A stretch of DNA of 64,000 nucleotides, from NCBI GenBank assembly GCA_001689405.1, contig LUJO01000030.1:31954-95953 (forward strand), in the 5' to 3' direction. The stretch is from Candidatus Homeothermus arabinoxylanisolvens. Its GTDB lineage: Bacteria; Bacteroidota; Bacteroidia; Bacteroidales; Muribaculaceae. Positions 1-7,986 of this stretch are shown here, piece after piece. A program made the position numbers and the translations under genes. The notes under the pieces were generated by a model. The model was not told the origin of the DNA and did no database searches. It was given only the letters and a program-made list of their open reading frames with translations. Numbering within the stretch: position 1 is the first letter of the stretch; each line of letters starts with the position of its first letter.

Positions 1-285
1 AAGTGTGAAGGCAAGCCAGTCGCGCCCGCTGCCGCCCTGATAGAACATAAAAAATGCCCCGGCACAGAAAAACACCGATGACCACACCTCGATGCGGCAC
101 AGCCTCTTCACGCGCAGGTTATCGCCACGGTAAGGCGTCATTATACGTCCCGCGAGGGTCAGCACGGCCCCGGCTCCGTAAATCCACCTGCACAACTCCA
201 TGCCGTAGCCCATGACAGGCATCAGCACTCCTATCGCTATAAGAATCATCCCCACGGTGATGATCCATGTCCACAGTCTTTTCAT
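1..285 (-). CDS. Hypothetical integral membrane protein, partial at the window edge
   Basis: The frame is open for all 95 codons from the ATG at 285 to the window edge, so the 3' end is missing. It starts MKRLWTWIITVG and has hydrophobic segments at about residues 6-27, 32-48 and 70-86, pointing to an inner-membrane protein with several spans. The ATG overlaps the stop codon of the upstream DivIC/FtsB-like gene in an ATGA arrangement, so the two are translationally coupled. I do not recognise a catalytic motif. A role linked to the cell envelope is only a guess from the coupling. Confidence 0.7.
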   Translation of the reverse strand, partial: MKRLWTWIITVGMILIAIGVLMPVMGYGMELCRWIYGAGAVLTLAGRIMTPYRGDNLRVKRLCRIEVWSSVFFCAGAFFMFYQGGSGRDWLAFTL

Positions 286-584
286 TCTATTATGTATACG
301 TCTTCGTTTTCACGCTGCATGTGATACTGCTCCCTGACTATCCGCTCCATCGTCTCCGGATCGGTGTCAAGGCTGTGGTTAAGAGCCTTATAATAATCGA
401 GTGTATCCTGATTGGCCTTTATCTCACGCTTAAGCTCGGTTATCTGACGGTTATACTCTATCGACTTCAGTATCGAATTGTCATTAAAAAACAGCACGAT
501 AAGTATAAACGCCATAACGATTATAAACGTCACCGATATATAGCGACGACACCATGACAGTATATTGTTGAACGATTGACTCAT
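282..584 (-). CDS. Septum formation initiator family protein (DivIC/FtsB-like)
   Basis: This is a 100-residue bitopic membrane protein with a short cytoplasmic N-terminus, one membrane span at about residues 15-33, a coiled coil at about 36-70 rich in Glu, Lys and Leu, and a short C-terminal region with REQYHM, which resembles the conserved end of FtsB/DivIC proteins. That family links early and late division proteins at the septum. I chose the ATG at 584 rather than an in-frame start at 623, because the promoter box at 592-599 lies between them. The stop codon overlaps the next gene by an ATGA junction. Confidence 0.85.
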   Translation of the reverse strand: MSQSFNNILSWCRRYISVTFIIVMAFILIVLFFNDNSILKSIEYNRQITELKREIKANQDTLDYYKALNHSLDTDPETMERIVREQYHMQRENEDVYIIE

Positions 585-591
585 AACAATG

Positions 592-599
592 CAAAGATA
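592..599 (-). promoter_or_regulatory. Bacteroidales -7 box TATCTTTG for the DivIC/FtsB-like gene
   Basis: On the minus strand TATCTTTG matches the Bacteroidetes primary sigma consensus TAnnTTTG and is preceded by TTTGC about 20 bases upstream. It lies 8 bases before the chosen ATG. The box sits on the edge of the first 74-bp repeat unit; in the other tandem units the same position reads TATCGTTG or TATTGTTG, so only this end copy has a good box. Confidence 0.7.
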
Positions 600-832
600 C
601 GAATAAGTCGAGTGCAAAAGCAAATAATTTTTGATTTTGCCGAACGGAAGTATCTAAGACGCAGTCAACGATACGAATAAGTCGAGAGCAAAAGCAAATA
701 ATTTTTGATTTTGCCGGGCGGAAGTGTCTAAGACGCAGTCAACGATACGAATAAGTCGAGCGCAAAAGCAAATGATTTTTGATTTTACCGGGCAGAAGTA
801 TCTAAGACGCAGTCAACAATACGAATAAGTCG
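596..832. repeat. Tandem array of a 74-bp repeat, three full units and a partial fourth
   Basis: Units begin at 596, 670, 744 and 818, giving an exact 74-base period. Each unit starts gatacgaataagtcgag, continues with an AT-rich middle (aaaagcaaata...gatttt) and ends with tctaagacgcagtcaac. Only scattered substitutions separate the units. The fourth stops after about 15 bases, where it runs into the 3' end of a lipoprotein pseudogene and supplies its last codons and stop. One full unit plus a partial unit recurs in the same orientation at 4350-4440, and a diverged copy lies at 9620-9685. Confidence 0.93.
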
Positions 833-1206
833 CGGGCCTCCAGCTCCTCATATGTAAACTCATATCGGTAGTCGGCGATGTCGTTTTCGATAAGCTCTTC
901 ACGAGAGTACTTTTTGAGGGTTTCGGGCTTGTAAATAAGCACATACAGGTTCCCGCCTGCATGGACATGCATGTCATAGCCGATATGAGTTTCTTCCGTA
1001 TTGATGACATGCCACCCATCATACAACGGAATCGTTAATGCCTTTTCTGCGGAGATAGGTTCATTATCAAAAATAGTTTATATTAATTCCGGTGAATAAT
1101 TGACAAACGTCACTCGTTCTGAAATTGGGGCTTCTTTATCATCACATCCGTACCATAAAGTAGAGAAAATAGAACATAGAATAAATGCCAATTTAAAATA
1201 TGTCAT
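802..1206 (-). pseudogene. Small lipoprotein, broken by an in-frame TAA; 3' end replaced by repeat sequence
   Basis: From the ATG at 1206 the frame reads a lipoprotein-like signal (MTYFKLAFILCSIFSTLWYGC, cleavage expected before Cys21), then a TAA at 1078-1080 (codon 43), and stays open to a stop at 802. The parts before and after the stop align with the two intact neighbours (VTFVNYSPE against VTFENRTSE; a conserved TLK.YS/T.EE.IE.N/KIYD-type segment near the end). TAA stands where the paralogs have Tyr or Phe, so a single base change can explain it. The last eight residues (LFVLLTAS) are translated 74-bp repeat. Suppression or readthrough cannot be excluded. Confidence 0.8.
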
Positions 1207-1216
1207 GATTAAAAAA

Positions 1217-1603
1217 TTAATTACCGGAATAAACTATTTTGAAATCTATCGCTTCAAATTGTTGAATAGTAAATTCATATTTTTTATCGTATATATTCTG
1301 CTCAACAATCTCTTCTTTAGTATATCTTTTCAATGTGCTCTCCTTAAAAATATAATAAATCATTACACCTTCATATGAGTCATATACATGATCCACTTCA
1401 GTCGTTTCATTTGGAAGAATCAGCATGCTAAGACCGCCTTTTAATAGGTCTTCGAAATTTTCCCGTCCATTATGTACAAAAAATAATGTTTCCGATGTCC
1501 GATTTTCAAACGTAACTGGAATGTATTCTCCTTCATCGCACTGAGTAGCAGTACAGAATAGCAGTATAAATAATATTATTGATAAACTGTTTAATTTTTT
1601 CAT
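1217..1603 (-). CDS. Small lipoprotein of a local three-member family (second copy)
   Basis: The 128-residue product begins with a signal peptide ending in a lipobox (CTATQC, lipidated Cys22), so it should be anchored in the membrane. The mature part has a VTFENRTSETLFFV strand-like start and a Lys/Glu-rich end with ESTLKRYTKEEI. It is clearly homologous to the genes at 1619-2017 and 802-1206 and lies 15 bases after the first of them. I recognise no named family. Tandem diverged copies next to an HEYGH-domain protein could be an immunity-type array, but that is inference. Base composition is AT-rich compared with the housekeeping genes. Confidence 0.75.
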   Translation of the reverse strand: MKKLNSLSIILFILLFCTATQCDEGEYIPVTFENRTSETLFFVHNGRENFEDLLKGGLSMLILPNETTEVDHVYDSYEGVMIYYIFKESTLKRYTKEEIVEQNIYDKKYEFTIQQFEAIDFKIVYSGN

Positions 1604-1618
1604 ATATAGTATGTGGTG

Positions 1619-2017
1619 TTAGTCACCGGTATAATTGATGCTGAAATCCTTTGCTTCCAATTCGTTATACTTAAGCTCATATTTCTGGTCATATATTTTC
1701 TTTTCAATTATTTCCTCTTTGCTATGAGTCTTTAAAGTACTCTCTTTGAAAACATAGCAAATATGATTACGGTCAAGTGGGGAAGGGCATATTGTGGTCA
1801 CTTCTAAGGTTTCATTCATAAGAATAACGCTATTATAATCTTGGTCAAAAATAGATTCATCAAATGATGTGTCACCATTAAGATTGACAAAATATATTGT
1901 TTCCGAAGAACTATTCGTAAATTTTACGGGAATACATTCAATGCCACTTTCGCAATTTAGTGCAGTACAAAGCAGTAATGCGATGACCCCAATAAGAATA
2001 CTATTTACTTTTTTCAT
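1619..2017 (-). CDS. Small lipoprotein of a local three-member family (first copy)
   Basis: This 132-residue protein has a signal peptide and lipobox (CTALNC, Cys22), then VKFTNSSSETIYFVN, ESTLKTHSKEEIIEKKIYD and a C-terminal ELEAKDFSINY segment. Each part has a counterpart in the next two genes downstream. It starts 23 bases after the HEYGH gene on the same strand, so the four are probably co-transcribed. The function is unknown. The repeated small-lipoprotein layout downstream of a possible hydrolase is what one would expect for protective or immunity proteins, but the sequence does not prove this. Confidence 0.78.
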   Translation of the reverse strand: MKKVNSILIGVIALLLCTALNCESGIECIPVKFTNSSSETIYFVNLNGDTSFDESIFDQDYNSVILMNETLEVTTICPSPLDRNHICYVFKESTLKTHSKEEIIEKKIYDQKYELKYNELEAKDFSINYTGD

Positions 2018-2040
2018 GTATTCAAATTTTTAATAGTTAT

Positions 2041-2619
2041 TTAAAATATCAGATAGTCCAAAAAATAAGGTCTGGCTCCGGATATAGGATATGCACGTGT
2101 ATTAACTTTGCCGGTCCTTGGATTAATATATTTAGCTCCATCGCCTATAGAGAAGCCATTAATATTAAAATAGTCAATGCTGTTGCTGTTATAATCAGAT
2201 TTACCGGAACCGTGTTTTTTATCCATGTATTTGGCTCCTAAACGGCTGGCACTGGTTTCAAACCAACGATAACTATGAGGGATAGTGCTTAAACCGGCTG
2301 CGCTTAACAGGCTTGGTATGCCTACGATGTTTACGTAAGAAGGACCCATAACCCAACTTTGCATGTAGTGTCCGTATTCGTGAACAAACAGATGGTCCCG
2401 CCAGTCGGCTGTATAGTTGTTAGGCCCGAACGACAGGTGGCCTATAGTGAAGGCCATATCGGAAAAGCCGGTTATGCCCGATATAGCAAGCATACCGTCC
2501 ATATGAGTTACATTATCGACTTTACCTACATAGTTGAGTCCATGTGCTATAGAATTACCGACTATTGAATTAAATGCGCCCCATGTTTTTTTTGTGAAGC
2601 ATAGGCAATAGACCGCCAC
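2041..2619 (-). CDS. HEYGH-motif (putative zinc metalloprotease-like) domain protein, 5' end probably frameshifted
   Basis: The frame encodes 192 residues with HEYGH at 80-84, preceded by a hydrophobic stretch and followed by E121 in WFETSASR, a plausible third zinc ligand. Similar HEYGH domains are found at the C-terminus of large YD/Rhs-type proteins in Bacteroidetes; that link is from memory and not firm. In this frame the only start is a GTG at 2619. A better ATG at 2656 lies in another frame and would join this one if the A8 run at 2586-2593 lost one A. The gene may therefore be a pseudogene, a slippage site or a sequencing artefact. Three lipoprotein genes follow. Confidence 0.6.
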   Translation of the reverse strand: MAVYCLCFTKKTWGAFNSIVGNSIAHGLNYVGKVDNVTHMDGMLAISGITGFSDMAFTIGHLSFGPNNYTADWRDHLFVHEYGHYMQSWVMGPSYVNIVGIPSLLSAAGLSTIPHSYRWFETSASRLGAKYMDKKHGSGKSDYNSNSIDYFNINGFSIGDGAKYINPRTGKVNTRAYPISGARPYFLDYLIF

Positions 2620-2662
2620 GGTACGTCAGGACTGTTAGTTTAAGTATTTTAGTCATTGGCTA

Positions 2663-2881
2663 TTAGGGTGTTGTGGCTATCAGGTTGAAGGTAGCGGTGT
2701 AGTCGGGTACTATCATGTAGATTATAAATAATGTCCATGCCAGTATAATGACAGAGGAATAGATTATTGCCACTTTCCTACGCGATTTTATTGCCGCAAC
2801 AAGTTGCTTTACTGCATTATATGATATTACAATAAAGACAATCGTGAGGAGCACGCCCAATATTATGTTTAATGTCGTCAT
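2663..2881 (-). CDS. Small two-span membrane protein, unknown function
   Basis: The 72-residue product has hydrophobic segments at about residues 4-24 and 41-60 separated by a basic loop (KSRRK), so both ends probably face the same side of the membrane. It ends 6 bases before the ATG at 2656 that may be the original start of the HEYGH protein, so the two look co-transcribed. No family is recognised. A small membrane protein beside a protease-like gene could be an accessory or protective factor. The gene could also be spurious, as the region is decayed and AT-rich. Confidence 0.5.
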   Translation of the reverse strand: MTTLNIILGVLLTIVFIVISYNAVKQLVAAIKSRRKVAIIYSSVIILAWTLFIIYMIVPDYTATFNLIATTP

Positions 2882-3000
2882 ATAGGTCTAAAGTCGTTAG
2901 GAACAATAAAAATGTAAGTTACGAAAAATATGATTTCATGAGCCGAGTTCAAGCTGATTTTTAACGAGATTGTAATATAGCCCTTTGCGTGCGATTTAAT

Positions 3001-3728
3001 TTATGGTATTATGTTGGACTGATAATAATTATTAATATAATTGTTATTGAATATATCATATAAAGTTAACGTTTCAATTTCGTAGAGAAATGAGTAGATA
3101 TTTTGTATTGATTGAATTAATTTCTCTTCAATCAAATCAAGTTTTTCTATAGTACGGTCATATTCATTAAAATTTATTTTAACAGCAAATAATAACTCTC
3201 TTTTGATATCAGCTTCTCTGATATATGAACATTTTGCTTCAATTAAATAATTATAATAATCTGTTTCTTGTTGTAATCGTGACATAAGATGCCGTAATTT
3301 TTTATTTTCAAGATCATATTCCATTTTTTCTTTTGCTTGTTAATAAGATAATAAGGCTTTTTTATATTGATTACCTTTCTCTTTTATATCTGATATTGGA
3401 ATTGCGAAAGAAATGGAAATATTATACGAGGGCTTGCGCTTTGTCCAAATATTATTAAGACTATTTGATGATGCATTATTTCCAACACCAAGACTTAAAG
3501 AAGGAACTATCTTGCGATTATTTTTCGCTTCAATTAATGATTGATATATTGGGGCTAGATTCGCATTAACTAATTTATTTTGCGTGTCAATAAGTATACG
3601 TTCAATAGATTCTGGATCTATAGGTATTTGAGGGAGAGATGGGTATTTTATATGCTCGATGTTTAGATTAATACTATTTTTAAAAAAAGTACTAAATTCA
3701 ATAAGTGCATAAAGAAATGCATGGCACT
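3001..3728 (-). pseudogene. TolC-like outer-membrane efflux protein, 5'-truncated fragment with an internal stop
   Basis: The frame is open from about 3728 and encodes ALIEFSTFFKN, then YPSLPQIPIDPESIERIL, KNNRKIVPSLSLGVG and YNISISFAIPISD. This order (helical hairpin, PSLSLG strand, ISISF strand, then long coiled helices) is typical of the second half of TolC-family outer-membrane factors. A TAA at 3340-3342 interrupts it; the same frame then continues for 107 residues from an internal ATG at 3324 with long amphipathic helices. The 5' half is missing: upstream the sequence switches abruptly to a TPR lipoprotein gene. The piece is very AT-rich. Confidence 0.6.
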
Positions 3729-4327
3729 ATCCGGGAAGCCAAGACACATATAATCATACGCAATATCTTTTAAATCATATCCCATAGCAATTGTGTCGTG
3801 CAATGATGAGGACAAGGCAAGTGCTTTTTTGTTTTCGGCGAGAGCTCTATCTAACATATTTTGACGATAGTATATCCCGGCGGATTGGGCATGGATGTAG
3901 CCGCGGAGTCGCGGATTGGCCGAGTCAGGGAGGGCTTCGAGGGCCTGACGGAAATAGTCGAGGGCGCGAGGGGCGTCGCCGAGCTCGGTGTAGGCGCGTC
4001 CGCCGTAGTATAGGGCGAGGGGGAGGAGGGAGTCGCTCGGTCGCGATAGTAGTCGACGACGGGGCGGATGAGGCTGTCGGAGGTGAAGGGCATGTCGGCT
4101 TTGTCGCGTGCTTTGACAAGGATAAGCCGATAGTGCATGAGCAGATTGTCGTCAGCGGCAAGCGCAGGGGCCATGGAGTCGAGCAGACGCAGGGCACTGT
4201 CGGGGTCGACGTCAGCTATGGCGCTTATGCGGTCGATCTCGCGGTGCACGACCCGGTGGCGCCGGCTGCATGAGGCGGCGAGGGAGAGCAGTATGAGCGA
4301 CAATATGAATGTGTACAATGTCTTCAT
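3717..4327 (-). pseudogene. TPR-type lipoprotein, frameshifted and 3'-truncated
   Basis: The start at 4327 gives MKTLYTFILSLILLSLAASC, a lipoprotein signal, followed by HREIDRISAIADVDPDSALRLLDSM and VVDYYRD. This is the pattern of Bacteroidales TPR lipoproteins that often carry a C-terminal HTH. At about 4038-4040 the frame shifts; the next frame continues SDSLLPLALYYGGRAYTELG, ALDYFRQALEALPDSA and GYDLKDIAYDYMCLGFPDSAM. Near 3717-3728 it meets the TolC-like fragment and the TPR frame closes. The 5' part is GC-rich like the core genome, while the last 150 bases become AT-rich. A promoter box lies at 4346-4353 within the 74-bp repeat. Confidence 0.7.
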
Positions 4328-4345
4328 GCAGGTCGGTGTCAGGGA

Positions 4346-4353
4346 CAAAGATA
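4346..4353 (-). promoter_or_regulatory. -7 box TATCTTTG upstream of the TPR lipoprotein pseudogene
   Basis: TATCTTTG on the minus strand ends 18 bases before the ATG at 4327. As at 592-599, the box overlaps the first bases of a 74-bp repeat unit, so the same repeat-associated promoter serves two unrelated genes. Confidence 0.6.
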
Positions 4354-4440
4354 CGAATAAGTCGAGTGCAAAAGCAAATAAAATGTGATTTTGCCAAGCG
4401 GAAGTATCTAAGACGCAGTCAACGATACGAATAAGTCGAG
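4350..4440. repeat. Second locus of the 74-bp repeat, one full unit and a partial unit
   Basis: A full unit runs 4350-4423 and a partial one follows from 4424 (gatacgaataagtcgag). Orientation matches the array at 596-832, and the 74-base spacing is conserved. The only notable difference is a few bases in the AT-rich middle. The two loci enclose the AT-rich island. The bases from 4441 to 4528 hold no gene that I can recognise. Confidence 0.9.
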
Positions 4441-4528
4441 AGCCTGCAAAGGCTCGCTCGATTGCCACACGGCGTCAATGTTGGCGGTGACGTCGATACC
4501 ACGGCGCCGGACGGCCGTATCTGACACG

Positions 4529-7500
4529 TCAACGGGAGGCTACGGCTATTTTCAGTGAGGCGGCACGCGAGAAACTACCGTCACCGCACGCTATCGAGGC
4601 CCGGCATATGTAAACTCCACGCGGTACCGAGCGACCGGCCATGTCGGTAAGGGGCCATGTGACCGGAGCGGTGGTGAACATGTCGCTGCGTCCGGCCTGT
4701 ACGGTAGACCACACAAGGCGTCCGGCCATATCGTATATGGTTATGGCGACATTGACACGCGAGTCGGGACGGTCATGGCTGATATAGAAGTTGACGCGGT
4801 CGACGGCCGGGTTGATGTCGACCTTCAGGTCGAGCAGGTCGGGTGCGAGCCCGCGTGCTACGGCGAAGTCAATGATCGCCTCGGAGTGATTGCCCGAAGT
4901 GTCCCACACGCGCAGGAGCAGAGTGTGGGGGCCGTCAGACAGGCCTTCGAGAGGATACTGAAGGGTGCCCGACGTAGAGTCGTCGCCGGGCGTGTAGTAC
5001 ATCGAGGGGTCGGGCAGACGCACGGAGCCGTCAAGGATGAGTGTGAGCCGGTGGCCTATGCCGGCGCCTGACAGATTGATGCCGGCGTTATCGGTGACGG
5101 TGGCAATGGCTACAGGCGACTCGTTGACAGCCTGACCGGAGCTGAAGCCCGGGCTGTTGAGATAGAAGGAGGTGATGACGGGAGGGTCGAGGTCGGCGGG
5201 GGCGGAGTCGTCATAGCCGTACACATAGAAGTCGCGGCACACACCGGCGGCGTCGCGCCCGTCGGAGGCCGACGCATACAGCGACAGCGCCGGAGGCCGG
5301 CAGTTGCCCGCTATTTCGGATGGCATGGCTATGTCAAACGAGAAAGTACCGCGGCTTACGTCGGTGCGGCACACGTATAAGCGGTCGCCCTGCTCCTCAA
5401 ATGTCAACCGTGGCGCGCCGTCGTGGCCCTGCCCGGTTATGCTGTGCTCGGCGTCATATAGCGTAGAGCGGAGAGTGCCGTCGAAATCGGTGACAGTGGC
5501 CCCGGTGCCGTCGGTGACACGCCCGCTTACCGTAACGCGCGACAGGGCGCCCACCACCGGGGGCGCATCGGCATCGGGCACCTCGCCGCCTATAGAGTCG
5601 ATGACGGCATGAAGCCTCGGTTCGGCCACACGCAACGCCGGATCGCCGAGCAGCACGTAGCGCAACTTGTTGGTGTCGTTGTTAAGCAGAGTGTTTTTAG
5701 CCCGACGGAGCATCTCGCCGAGCGGCAGAGGCAGTCCGTCATCGCCTACTGCCGACATCAGGGAGGCCACGGCGAGAGAAAGCGACAGGTTGCGCGCGGC
5801 ATACACAGGACGGGTAGCGGCGACGGCGGCAATTATGCCTTCAGGGTCAAAGAACAACTGCTCGGCGCCCGATACCTCGGGGGTGTCCCAACGCAGAAAA
5901 CTGCATGTAGCCGCATAAAGCACCGGAGGATGACAAAATCCCGGGGTGTCGAGGTCGGGCTTGGCGAGCAGCCCCTCGGAGGTCCAGCTGAAAGTGTTGG
6001 CATGTCCGGTGTACCACCACCAGAGGGCACCCTGCCGAAGCTGCCTGAACATGCGGTCGCGGGCATCACGGGCCACACGGTCGACGATATTGAATGCGTC
6101 GACGTAAACCTTTGTGTACAGACGTCGGTCGGCGCTGTCAGCGGCACGCATCGCGCTGTATACGGAGTCCATCTGCAACAGGTGGGTACCGTTGTCGCCG
6201 TCATCGGCCGCCAGCACCAAATGATGCTTCCAGTCGCCGTTGTCACCGCCGTTCATGTAAGCGGCTATCTTGTCAACCGCGGCGGCGGCTTCGTTCGATG
6301 ACGTGGCCGGTATGCGCCCGACGGCTATGCACAGCCTGTCGCGGCCGGGAGCTGCACCCGCACCGTCGGCAAGCAACGCGAGCATGTCGTCGCCCGTGTA
6401 CGACACATAATCGTTGGCGCCCTCGACAGTCTGCCATATGGGCAGCGCGGGATAGCCTGCCGCCGCCGAGGCCGGAGTAAGACGACGGTGGTCATGGATG
6501 CCGCGGCCGAGCATAAGCGCGTAGCGGAGTTTGGAGCCGCCACGGTCGTAGTACATCTTCAGCATGCGGCGAAACGCCCCGAAGTCAGGGGTGCCTGACG
6601 AAAACTCATTGTAGACCTCGCCGTCGGTCACCACGGCCACTTCAAGCGGATCATCGCGGTTGTCGCGGTGCAGTTCGGCAAGCCTGCGGGCCTGTGGCAG
6701 AAAATCGCTGACGGTAAAGATGACCATGTCGGGCACGGAGGTGCCGTGAAGATCCTGTGGCGGCACTTCACCCACATATTCCGGAGCCGGCAACGGAGCG
6801 CCGGGCGTCCATGCCACATAGTCGCGGCGCCCCGGCTCGGTGGCGGTCCATAAAGCACGCGTACCGTCGACCGCATACCTGACAGGCTTTACCGATGCAG
6901 GGTCGGTCACGTCCCATAACATAGTGCTCTCACCCACCCCGTCGAGCGACATGCGCGCCGTCGGCGAACCGAAAGACAGATACCCGTCGCGCAGCCTCAG
7001 CCGCCTGCGGTAGTTGACCGTAATGTAGTCAAGGCGCGCGAGCCTTACCGAAGCCCGGGGGGTAAATGTCACCGTGAGGTCAAGGCGTTCGCCGTCCACG
7101 TCGGCGGTGGCGGCAATGTCGCGCAGCGTGTAGTGGCTCTCAAGGTCATTGGACGTCGAGGGTATCACCGACGCCTCGGTCACCGGAAGCGCAGTGCCGT
7201 TGACCGAAAAACTTACTGTCGACGAACCGCCCACCGTCTTGGTGGCAAACGCGCAGTTGAACCACATGTCGCCCCCGGCATTATCGGGAAGCGCGAAAGA
7301 GAATGTCTGCGACCGTTTGCGGGCGAAGTCTTCGCCAAGCAGCGTATGGCCCGTATTGCCGCCCGAAATCAGTTCGCTTTCATGAAGCACCGGAGCGGTA
7401 AATACCGTGGCGGCCTCGCCGTCGACTCCCGGCGCTCCCGTAGCGTCGTCGCGGTCCTGACGGGAGTCGGTCTCGGTTATAAAATAGTATCCTTCGTCGG

Positions 7501-7906
7501 AGTAGTAATTGCGCTCACGGTCTAAGCGTCCGTCATAACCGGCCCTCCACTTCATGCCCGCCGCGGCGTAAAACACTATGCCCTCCTGAACCGCTTCGGC
7601 ATGGACAGGCGGCAGGTCGTCGGTATACTCCGACGATGTAAGGCGGTCGCTTATCGGAAAGCCGCCGTAACCGTACACCGCCACCTTCGACGGATCAGAA
7701 AAGCCCCATTGCCGGAGCCGGTCGCGGGTTATAAGGTGAAGTCCGGAACTTCCGACCTTTACTTTGACCCAACGCCCTGATGACAGCACAGAGTGCGCGG
7801 CGTATGTGTCGGGCGAAAATGCATGAAGGCCCGGCGCGAGCCATAAGGCCGCGACAAGCCACACCGCGGCCCAAGCCGCATGTATCGCACCGTGTCGGAG
7901 TATCAT
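4529..7906 (-). CDS. porU: Type IX secretion system sortase PorU (C25-family peptidase)
   Basis: The 1125-residue protein has a signal peptide from the ATG at 7906, a long beta-rich N-terminal region, a gingipain-like C25 domain and a C-terminal immunoglobulin-like domain with a T9SS-sorting-like end (INPAVDRVNFYIS...IYDMAGRLV...GVYICRA). The C25 domain shows the expected His in YTGHANTFSW (near residue 634) and Cys in AATCSFLRWD (near residue 668). PorU cleaves the C-terminal signal of secreted substrates at the outer-membrane surface and attaches them to A-LPS. Its partner PorV is at 52653-53834, whereas the two genes are usually adjacent in Bacteroidales. An upstream in-frame start at 7987 would overlap the opposite promoter and riboswitch, so I rejected it. 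Confidence 0.92.
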   Translation of the reverse strand: MILRHGAIHAAWAAVWLVAALWLAPGLHAFSPDTYAAHSVLSSGRWVKVKVGSSGLHLITRDRLRQWGFSDPSKVAVYGYGGFPISDRLTSSEYTDDLPPVHAEAVQEGIVFYAAAGMKWRAGYDGRLDRERNYYSDEGYYFITETDSRQDRDDATGAPGVDGEAATVFTAPVLHESELISGGNTGHTLLGEDFARKRSQTFSFALPDNAGGDMWFNCAFATKTVGGSSTVSFSVNGTALPVTEASVIPSTSNDLESHYTLRDIAATADVDGERLDLTVTFTPRASVRLARLDYITVNYRRRLRLRDGYLSFGSPTARMSLDGVGESTMLWDVTDPASVKPVRYAVDGTRALWTATEPGRRDYVAWTPGAPLPAPEYVGEVPPQDLHGTSVPDMVIFTVSDFLPQARRLAELHRDNRDDPLEVAVVTDGEVYNEFSSGTPDFGAFRRMLKMYYDRGGSKLRYALMLGRGIHDHRRLTPASAAAGYPALPIWQTVEGANDYVSYTGDDMLALLADGAGAAPGRDRLCIAVGRIPATSSNEAAAAVDKIAAYMNGGDNGDWKHHLVLAADDGDNGTHLLQMDSVYSAMRAADSADRRLYTKVYVDAFNIVDRVARDARDRMFRQLRQGALWWWYTGHANTFSWTSEGLLAKPDLDTPGFCHPPVLYAATCSFLRWDTPEVSGAEQLFFDPEGIIAAVAATRPVYAARNLSLSLAVASLMSAVGDDGLPLPLGEMLRRAKNTLLNNDTNKLRYVLLGDPALRVAEPRLHAVIDSIGGEVPDADAPPVVGALSRVTVSGRVTDGTGATVTDFDGTLRSTLYDAEHSITGQGHDGAPRLTFEEQGDRLYVCRTDVSRGTFSFDIAMPSEIAGNCRPPALSLYASASDGRDAAGVCRDFYVYGYDDSAPADLDPPVITSFYLNSPGFSSGQAVNESPVAIATVTDNAGINLSGAGIGHRLTLILDGSVRLPDPSMYYTPGDDSTSGTLQYPLEGLSDGPHTLLLRVWDTSGNHSEAIIDFAVARGLAPDLLDLKVDINPAVDRVNFYISHDRPDSRVNVAITIYDMAGRLVWSTVQAGRSDMFTTAPVTWPLTDMAGRSVPRGVYICRASIACGDGSFSRAASLKIAVASR

Positions 7907-7963
7907 AACAATATAACGTAACCCTGTGCGGGTATATTTTTTCGCCGGTTGAGAAATTTTGAT

Positions 7964-7971
7964 TAAATTTG
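7964..7971 (+). promoter_or_regulatory. -7 box TAAATTTG of the queuosine transporter
   Basis: TAAATTTG fits TAnnTTTG, and a T-rich stretch 20 bases upstream can serve as the -33 element. Transcription would start near 7977, giving a leader of about 44 bases that contains almost only the predicted riboswitch. Confidence 0.7.
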
Positions 7972-7986
7972 CACCCGAAAACAACA

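Noticed and set aside
596..832. Possible CRISPR array from regular repeats
   Set aside because: The units are 74 bases with no unique spacers between them, and no cas genes are near. It is a simple tandem repeat.
5609..6301. 230-codon open frame on the plus strand inside porU
   Set aside because: It lies antisense to a well-supported porU coding region, is low in natural protein features and is explained by GC-rich codon use.
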